From Moraxellaceae bacterium UBA2031 (lineage in GTDB: Bacteria; Pseudomonadota; Gammaproteobacteria; Pseudomonadales; Moraxellaceae), in NCBI GenBank assembly GCA_002333145.1, contig DDBN01000144.1:1-12127 (forward strand): a DNA stretch of 12,127 nt. The letters are read 5' to 3'. The position numbers were made by a program, and so were the translations under genes. A model generated the notes under the pieces. The model did no database searches and was not told the DNA's origin. It saw only the letters and a list, made by a program, of their open reading frames with translations. Position 1 is the stretch's first letter. Each line of letters starts with the position of its first letter. Below, one piece after another: positions 7,090 to 12,127 of this stretch.

Positions 7090-9261
7090 TTAGCCCGCAC
7101 TCTGCGCCTTCAGCTTGAGGCGAGCCGCATGCAGCAGTGGCTCGGTATAACCCGATGGCTGCGTTGCGCCCTCAAACACCAAATCACAGGCTGCCTTGAA
7201 GGCAATGCCGTTGTAGCCAGGCGCCATTGCCACGTAGGCGGCATCGTCAGCGTTCTGCTTGTCCACGACCACGGCCATACGCTTCATGACATCCATCACC
7301 AGCTCTTTACTGACAACGCCATGACACAGCCAGTTAGCAATGTGCTGACTGGAAATACGCAGCGTTGCGCGGTCTTCCATCAAGCCGACGTTGTTGATAT
7401 CCAGCACCTTGGAGCAACCCACGCCCAGATCAACCCAACGCACCACATAGCCCAGAATTCCCTGACAGTTGTTTTCAAGCTCAGCCAGTTTTTCAGCATC
7501 GGTCCAGTTGGTGTTCGGTGCCAATGGCGGGTTCAAAATGGTGTCGACTGAATCGGTGGCAACAGACTTCAACTCGTCCTGACGGGCCTTCACGTTCACC
7601 TTGTGATAATGCAATGCGTGCAGCACAGCACCCGTCGGGCTTGGCACCCAAGCGCAGTTTGCACCGGCATTCGGATGCGCCAGCTTGGTTGCCAGCATTT
7701 CCTTCATCTCATCTGGCTTAGGCCACATGCCTTTGCCGATCTGTGCCTTGCCTTGCAGACCACATGACAGGCCGATAGAAACGTTGCGACGCTCATAAGC
7801 AGCAATCCACTCCTGCTTCTTCACATCATCTTTACGAACAACCGGGCCTGCTTGCATGGAGGTATGAATTTCATCGCCGGTACGATCCATAAAGCCGGTA
7901 TTAATAAAGATCGTGCGCTCACTGGCGGCGCGAATACACTCTTTCAAGTTTACCGAGGTGCGACGCTCTTCATCCATGATGCCAACCTTCAGCGTATTCT
8001 TTGCTAGGCCAACTGCTTTTTCAGCTGCTGCGAATAGCTCAACGGTAAAGGCAACTTCTTCCGGGCCGTGCATTTTTGGCTTAACGATATAAGTAGAGCC
8101 GGAACGGGAGTTAACGCGATTAACGGCGGCCTTGTCGTTCAGTGCACGCTTGGCCACCAGTGCTGTGATCATGGCATCCATGATGCCTTCAAACACTTCT
8201 TGGCCGCCTACCAGCACCGCTGGATTGGTCATCAAATGCCCTACATTACGCAGCAGCATCATGGAGCGGCCATGCAGACTGAACTGCTGGCCTTGCGGGT
8301 TGGTGTAAACGCGATCTGCATTCATGCGACGGGTCAACTGCTTGCCGCCCTTCTCGAATGACTCTTCCAGCGTACCGGTCATCAGGCCAACCCAGTTGCG
8401 ATAGCCTTCCACTTTTTCTTCGGCATCAACGGCAGCCACGGAGTCTTCCAAATCCTGAATGGTGGTAACAGCCGCTTCCACCAACAGATCCTTCACGTGT
8501 GCCAGATCATCCTTACCAACCTGATGGCTGGCATCGACTTGAATTTCCACGTGCAGGCCATTGTTCTTCAACAGCACACCGGTTGGTGCAGCGGCATCGC
8601 CAGTGTATCCAACGAACTGTTCCGGCTTGCCTAGGCCAACCTTGTCGCCATTCTTTAACGTGACCACCAGCTGACCGTTCTCAACGGCATACAGTGTTGA
8701 ATCAACATGAGAACCAGACGCCAGCGGGAAGGTTTCATTCAAAAAGTTACGCGCGAAAGCGATAACCTTAGCGCCACGTTTCGGGTTGTAGCCCTTGCCC
8801 TTTTCAGCGCCATCGGCCTCATCAATCACATCAAAACCATAAAGCGCATCGTACAGCGAGCCCCAACGAGCGTTGGCTGCGTTCAGTGCATAGCGTGCAT
8901 TACGCACAGGCACCACCAACTGTGGGCCGGCTAGCAAGGCTAATTCTTCATCCACATTTTCAGTGGTGATCTGGAAGTCAGCGCCTTCTTCGACCAAATA
9001 GCCGATGTCCTTCAGAAAGGCTTTGTACTGCACCTTGTCGAAACCTGGATTAGCGTGATGCCATTCATTGATCTTTGCCTGAAGCTCTCCACGCTTGTCC
9101 AGTAAAGCCTGATTTTTTGGCATTAGCTCGACCGCTACATCTTCAAAGGCAGACCAAAACGCAGACGGCTCAACACCGCTACCCGGGGCGATTTCGTTGG
9201 CCACCAGATCATAGAGTTCTTTGGCGATTTTCAGATCACCATGCGTGATGCGTTCAGACAT
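7090..9261 (-). CDS. glcB: Malate synthase G
   Basis: Malate synthase G condenses glyoxylate with acetyl-CoA to malate and CoA, the second step of the glyoxylate bypass, in the cytoplasm. The protein is 723 residues, the same length as Escherichia coli GlcB, and the motifs fall in register: IQDLEDSVAAVDAEEK with Glu272, LHGRSMMLLRNVGHLM with Arg338 (glyoxylate-binding/catalytic arginine), GIMDEERR with Glu431 and FINTGFMDRTGDE with Asp459 (Mg2+ ligands by family alignment), and GLMEDRATLRISSQ with Asp630 (catalytic base). The open frame extends 42 codons further upstream, but the start at 9261 is chosen because it gives the family's usual N-terminus (MSERITHGDL) and has a GAGG site 8 nt before the ATG. 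It lies downstream of the lysR gene on the same strand and ends in a strong terminator. With the divergent aceA it completes the bypass. Confidence 0.98.
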   Translation of the reverse strand: MSERITHGDLKIAKELYDLVANEIAPGSGVEPSAFWSAFEDVAVELMPKNQALLDKRGELQAKINEWHHANPGFDKVQYKAFLKDIGYLVEEGADFQITTENVDEELALLAGPQLVVPVRNARYALNAANARWGSLYDALYGFDVIDEADGAEKGKGYNPKRGAKVIAFARNFLNETFPLASGSHVDSTLYAVENGQLVVTLKNGDKVGLGKPEQFVGYTGDAAAPTGVLLKNNGLHVEIQVDASHQVGKDDLAHVKDLLVEAAVTTIQDLEDSVAAVDAEEKVEGYRNWVGLMTGTLEESFEKGGKQLTRRMNADRVYTNPQGQQFSLHGRSMMLLRNVGHLMTNPAVLVGGQEVFEGIMDAMITALVAKRALNDKAAVNRVNSRSGSTYIVKPKMHGPEEVAFTVELFAAAEKAVGLAKNTLKVGIMDEERRTSVNLKECIRAASERTIFINTGFMDRTGDEIHTSMQAGPVVRKDDVKKQEWIAAYERRNVSIGLSCGLQGKAQIGKGMWPKPDEMKEMLATKLAHPNAGANCAWVPSPTGAVLHALHYHKVNVKARQDELKSVATDSVDTILNPPLAPNTNWTDAEKLAELENNCQGILGYVVRWVDLGVGCSKVLDINNVGLMEDRATLRISSQHIANWLCHGVVSKELVMDVMKRMAVVVDKQNADDAAYVAMAPGYNGIAFKAACDLVFEGATQPSGYTEPLLHAARLKLKAQSAG

Positions 9262-9338
9262 GTCATTAGCCTCGTCAATTGGCCTTGCGGCACTGCCAGA
9301 AACGGGAGCCGCCAAGGCCCCCGCAAATAAAGGCGCAT

Positions 9339-9344
9339 ATTCTA
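9339..9344 (-). promoter_or_regulatory. Candidate -10 element for glcB
   Basis: TAGAAT on the minus strand is followed by ATGCGCC, similar to the candidate -10 before the DUF748 gene. The 17-bp-spaced -35 position holds ATGCGC, a poor match, which would fit a promoter needing an activator. The start would be near 9332, leaving a leader of about 70 nt. Confidence 0.4.
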
Positions 9345-9363
9345 GCGGATTATCCTGCACTGC

Positions 9364-9389
9364 GCATGACCAAAACCGCCCCGTCATGC
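9364..9389. promoter_or_regulatory. Inverted repeat upstream of glcB, candidate operator
   Basis: GCATGAC (9364-9370) and GTCATGC (9383-9389) form a perfect 7-bp inverted repeat with a 12-nt centre. Its midpoint lies about 45 bp upstream of the predicted glcB start site and overlaps the expected -35, where a transcriptional activator usually binds. It lies in the 146-bp spacer between lysR and glcB. It has no T run, so it is unlikely to be a terminator. Which protein would bind is unknown. Confidence 0.4.
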
Positions 9390-9407
9390 TGCTGCCCTTG
9401 CTGGGCC

Positions 9408-10415
9408 TCAGTCTCGGTCTAACGGTGGCAAGGCCGAAACAGGCGGACGTATGGGATCTGACGCACGCGCCTCATCTTCCTCAATCTTGCGAGCGGTAAA
9501 CAAGATGAGCTGGCGCATCCAGCGATGCGCAGGGTTGTGGTGCAGCAAAGGACTCCAGGCCATCTTCAGTTCAAACTCAGGAATATGGAAAGGCGGCTCC
9601 TTGATCACCAACTTGGGATTAGACAGCTGCAGGCGCGCCACACGAGTTGGTAACGTCGCAATAAGATCGGCATTTTCGGCCAGCAGTGCTGGCATCTGAT
9701 AATGACGGGTAAAAATAGCAATCTTGCGTTTTTTACCAAGCCGTCCCAGCGCCTGGTCAATCCAGCCCAGCCCACCCGCCTGATCAGGGTTCATGCCAAA
9801 ACCCACACCCATACCTGTCTTGGACACCCAAATATGCTGTGCCTCAAGATAACCTTTCAGGTTAAAACGGTCGGCAATTGGATTATCCCGATGCACCAGA
9901 CAGGAGAAGCTGTCCTTCCATACGGTCACCTGATGGAAAGACTGCGGGATTTCGGTGAAGCGGTTAATCGCCATATCCACCTTACCCTGCTCCATGTCCC
10001 GGTAGCTCACATCAGAGGGGGTCAGAAAATCCAGCACCACCCCAGGTGACTCGGTTCGCATGGCCTTAGCCAATGCAGGGATCAGAGTAGCCTCGGCATA
10101 GTCAGCCGCCATGATGCGAAATACACGGGAACTGGACCGTGGCCGAAAGTCTTCCTGTGACTCAAATATCTGATTAAGGCCATCCAGCGCGGTACGAATA
10201 CGGGGTTGAAGGGTGATGGCACGCTCTGTTGGCGTCATGCCTTCACTGGATCGTATTAAAAGTGGATCATCAAAAGCATTGCGTAACCTCTTGAGAATAT
10301 TAGACATTGCTGGCTGAGTGATGCCCAAATGCTCGGCAGCACGGGTCACATTCTTCTCTCGCAGCAAGACATCCAGATAAACAAGAAGGTTCAGGTCAAC
10401 CCGCTCTATATTCAT
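9408..10415 (-). CDS. LysR-type transcriptional regulator, candidate regulator of the glyoxylate genes
   Basis: A 335-residue protein. The N-terminal winged helix-turn-helix (residues about 6-65) contains VTRAAEHLGITQPAMSNILKR and DDPLLIRSSEGMTPTERA, the pattern of the NodD/NahR/PcpR branch of LysR regulators. An effector-binding domain follows at about 92-305. The C-terminus ends in a Pro/Asp/Glu/Arg-rich tail of about 30 residues that makes it longer than the usual 300 or so. LysR regulators typically act as tetramers, repress their own gene and activate a divergent neighbour in response to a small molecule. Here the divergent neighbour is aceA and the downstream neighbour is glcB, so control of the glyoxylate bypass is a reasonable inference, but no ligand can be named. 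The start ATG at 10415 has no clear Shine-Dalgarno sequence, suggesting low expression. Confidence 0.93.
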   Translation of the reverse strand: MNIERVDLNLLVYLDVLLREKNVTRAAEHLGITQPAMSNILKRLRNAFDDPLLIRSSEGMTPTERAITLQPRIRTALDGLNQIFESQEDFRPRSSSRVFRIMAADYAEATLIPALAKAMRTESPGVVLDFLTPSDVSYRDMEQGKVDMAINRFTEIPQSFHQVTVWKDSFSCLVHRDNPIADRFNLKGYLEAQHIWVSKTGMGVGFGMNPDQAGGLGWIDQALGRLGKKRKIAIFTRHYQMPALLAENADLIATLPTRVARLQLSNPKLVIKEPPFHIPEFELKMAWSPLLHHNPAHRWMRQLILFTARKIEEDEARASDPIRPPVSALPPLDRD

Positions 10416-10437
10416 AAAATAAATACCGGGAATAAAA

Positions 10438-10465
10438 ACTATAAATTAGGGAAATTATGCCACAA
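10438..10465 (-). promoter_or_regulatory. Candidate promoter for the lysR gene
   Basis: On the minus strand, TTGTGG (from 10460-10465) and TATAGT (from 10438-10443, five of six matches) are 16 bp apart. The start would fall near 10431, giving a very short leader before the ATG at 10415. The spacer is filled by the AT-rich dyad at 10441-10458, as expected for autorepression. Confidence 0.4.
10441..10458. promoter_or_regulatory. AT-rich dyad between lysR and aceA, candidate LysR operator
   Basis: ATAAATT and AAATTAT flank AGGG and are inverted repeats of each other at six of seven positions. The element contains a T-N11-A arrangement (T10442, A10454), the loose LysR box. It lies 26 bp from the lysR start and about 95 bp from the aceA start, overlapping the candidate lysR promoter and the candidate aceA -35. 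The AT-rich context makes chance symmetry possible. Confidence 0.4.
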
Positions 10466-10475
10466 ACAATAGACT
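10447..10475 (+). promoter_or_regulatory. Weak candidate promoter for aceA
   Basis: TAGGGA (10447-10452) and TAGACT (10470-10475) are 17 bp apart, matching consensus at three and four positions, followed by a GC-rich GCGCGCC. A start near 10482 would leave a leader of about 72 nt. The weak -35, overlapped by the dyad, would suit an activated promoter. I see no better candidate in the spacer. Confidence 0.25.
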
Positions 10476-10553
10476 GCGCGCCTCAAAAGCTGAAACCACC
10501 CTCCGTAAGGTCGGCAGGTCCTTTGGCATAACCCCCAGCAACAGGAAAACGTC

Positions 10554-12127
10554 ATGACTACGTACGCCTCTGCGATTGAACACGTCCGCGCCGTTAAGGC
10601 CAAACTTGGTGGCAACTCTTGGGGTGCTATTCACCCAGAAGATGCAGCCCGCATGATCGTGCAGAACCGCTTCCGCACCGGTCTGGACATTGCCAAGTAC
10701 ACTGCCGCTATTATGCGTAAGGACATGGCTGAGTACGATGCTGACAACAGCAAGTACACCCAGTCACTGGGTTGCTGGCATGGTTTTGTTGCCCAGCAGA
10801 AGATGATCGCTAATAAGAAGTACTTCGGTACAACTTCCAAGCGCTACATCTACCTGTCCGGTTGGATGGTTGCCGCCCTGCGTTCCGAATTCGGCCCGCT
10901 GCCTGACCAGTCCATGCACGAAAAGACTTCTGTGCCAGCTCTGATCGAAGAGATCTACACCTTCTTGCGCCAAGCCGATGCCAAGGAACTGAACGACCTG
11001 TTCCGTGCCCTGACCAAGGCTGAAGAAGCTGGTGACAAGGCCAAGGCGGCTGAAATTGAAGCCAAGATCAACAACTTCGAATCGCACGTTGTGCCAATCA
11101 TTGCCGACATCGATGCTGGTTTCGGTAACGATGAAGCGACCTACCTGCTGACCAAGAAGATGATCGAAGCCGGCGCCTGCGCCATCCAGATCGAAAACCA
11201 AGTGTCTGACGCTAAGCAATGCGGTCACCAAGCTGGCAAGGTTACTGTGCCACACGAAGACTTCCTCGCGAAGATCAACGCTGTGCGTCTGGCCTTCTTG
11301 GAACTCGGTGTTGACGAGGGCGTGATTGTTGCCCGTACCGACTCCGAAGGTGCCGATCTGACCCAGAAGATCCCAGTTTCCCAGAAAAAGGGTGACTTGG
11401 CTTCCCAGTACATCAGCTACCTGAAGACTCAGGAAATTGATATTTCCGAAGCCGCTGACGACGAAGTGCTGATCAAGCGTGATGGCAAGCTGCACCGCCC
11501 AACTCGTTTGGCTTCTGGCCTGTACCAGTTCCGCGAAGACACACAGATCGACCGTGTTGTGCTGGACTGCGTAACATCACTGCAGAATGGCGCTGACATG
11601 CTTTGGATCGAAACACCGACGCCAAACGTCACCGAAATCGCCCACATGGTTAACCGTGTTAAGGCCATCGTTCCGAACGCCAAGCTGGTGTACAACAACA
11701 GCCCATCGTTCAACTGGACCCTGAACTTCCGTCAGCAGGCGTTTGATCGCATGCAGAAAGAAGGCAAGGACGTGTCCGCTTACGATCGCGCCAAGCTGAT
11801 GAGCGTTGATTACGACAACACTGAACTGGCCAAGCAGGCCGATGAAATGATCCGCACCTTCCAAGCTGACTCAGCCCGTGAAGCCGGTGTATTCCATCAC
11901 CTGATCACCCTGCCAACCTACCACACGACTGCTCTGCACATGCACGAGCTGTCTAAGGGTTACTTCGGCGACCAAGGTATGCTGGCTTATGTGGCTGGCG
12001 TGCAGCGCAAAGAAATCCGTGAGGGTGTTGCTTGCGTGAAGCATCAGGCCATGGCCGGTTCCGATATCGGTGATGACCACAAGGAAATGTTCGCTGGTGA
12101 GCACGCCCTGAAGGCTGGTGACTCATC
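10554..12127 (+). CDS. aceA: Isocitrate lyase, 3' end beyond window
   Basis: Isocitrate lyase cleaves isocitrate into glyoxylate and succinate, the first step of the glyoxylate bypass. The frame from ATG at 10554 stays open for 524 codons to the right edge; family members of this long type are about 530 residues, so only a few codons are missing. The active-site loop is K221-Q-C-G-H225 with catalytic Cys223; it is KQCGH rather than the KKCGH of Escherichia coli, as known for the long Pseudomonas/Acinetobacter-type enzymes. Other conserved blocks are GCWHGF, ADIDAGFG, IQIENQV, VARTDSEGADL, and N381-N-S-P-S-F-N-W388. AGGA lies 7 nt before the start. Codon choice is strongly biased (for example CTG, AAG, GGT), suggesting high expression. 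It is divergent from the lysR gene. Confidence 0.97.
   Translation, partial: MTTYASAIEHVRAVKAKLGGNSWGAIHPEDAARMIVQNRFRTGLDIAKYTAAIMRKDMAEYDADNSKYTQSLGCWHGFVAQQKMIANKKYFGTTSKRYIYLSGWMVAALRSEFGPLPDQSMHEKTSVPALIEEIYTFLRQADAKELNDLFRALTKAEEAGDKAKAAEIEAKINNFESHVVPIIADIDAGFGNDEATYLLTKKMIEAGACAIQIENQVSDAKQCGHQAGKVTVPHEDFLAKINAVRLAFLELGVDEGVIVARTDSEGADLTQKIPVSQKKGDLASQYISYLKTQEIDISEAADDEVLIKRDGKLHRPTRLASGLYQFREDTQIDRVVLDCVTSLQNGADMLWIETPTPNVTEIAHMVNRVKAIVPNAKLVYNNSPSFNWTLNFRQQAFDRMQKEGKDVSAYDRAKLMSVDYDNTELAKQADEMIRTFQADSAREAGVFHHLITLPTYHTTALHMHELSKGYFGDQGMLAYVAGVQRKEIREGVACVKHQAMAGSDIGDDHKEMFAGEHALKAGDS

Noticed and set aside
9262..9387. 42-codon upstream extension of the malate synthase frame
   Set aside because: The extension lacks family similarity, overlaps the candidate promoter and part of the inverted repeat, and the start at 9261 has a good ribosome-binding site and gives the usual 723-residue length.
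10492..10520. Possible stem-loop in the aceA leader (ACC..CCG with CGG..GGT arms)
   Set aside because: The stem is interrupted by a two-base mismatch and lacks features of a known riboswitch or attenuator.
10523..10541. Sigma54-like TGGCAT...GC just before aceA
   Set aside because: The GG-to-GC spacing is 11 rather than 10 nt, and the start site would fall almost at the start codon.
10764..11495. 243-codon open frame antisense to isocitrate lyase
   Set aside because: It is a by-product of the strongly biased codon use in aceA. Its translation mirrors the lyase codons and shows no recognisable domain.

Overview
The window looks like chromosomal DNA of a mid-GC gammaproteobacterium, most likely an environmental or aquatic member of the broad Pseudomonadales/Oceanospirillales area. 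This is inferred, not proven. The signs are: tRNA genes with encoded CCA in the order Cys-Leu(UAA), as in the enterobacterial glyW-cysT-leuZ cluster; a long-form isocitrate lyase with a KQCGH active-site motif of the Pseudomonas/Acinetobacter type; malate synthase G; a DUF748/AsmA-like envelope protein; and a PP_4765-type flavoprotein. No transposase, integrase, CRISPR array, prophage or toxin-antitoxin module is visible.

Layout. (1) 1-1768, minus strand: N-terminal 589 codons of a membrane sensor histidine kinase (TM, periplasmic helical region, TM, HAMP, GAF, long repeated coiled coil, HisKA), cut by the left edge. (2) 1769-1960: divergent intergenic region with a good sigma70 promoter for the tRNAs. 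(3) 1961-2159, plus strand: tRNA-Cys(GCA) and tRNA-Leu(UAA). (4) 2259-5450, plus strand: a 1063-aa DUF748/AsmA-like protein, ended by a hairpin that lies inside the convergent next gene. (5) 5474-7008, minus strand: a flavoprotein gene followed after 2 nt by a GIY-YIG nuclease-fold gene. (6) 7042-7068: strong terminator of the next gene. (7) 7090-9261, minus strand: glcB, malate synthase G, 723 aa. (8) 9408-10415, minus strand: a LysR-type regulator. (9) 10554-12127, plus strand: aceA, isocitrate lyase, divergent from the regulator and cut by the right edge only a few codons before its expected end.

How the genes work together. The right half is a compact glyoxylate-bypass locus. AceA splits isocitrate into glyoxylate and succinate, and GlcB condenses glyoxylate with acetyl-CoA to malate, which allows growth on acetate, fatty acids or alkanes. 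A LysR regulator sits between the two enzyme genes, and two inverted-repeat candidates lie in its flanking spacers, so it is the obvious candidate regulator of the shunt. The left half holds unrelated housekeeping, envelope and signalling genes.

I see no clearly new biological system. The points most worth a second look are the glyoxylate locus with its candidate operators, the flavoprotein/GIY-YIG pair placed right behind a strong terminator, and the terminator embedded in a convergent coding sequence. No stretch over 300 bases lacks a gene.
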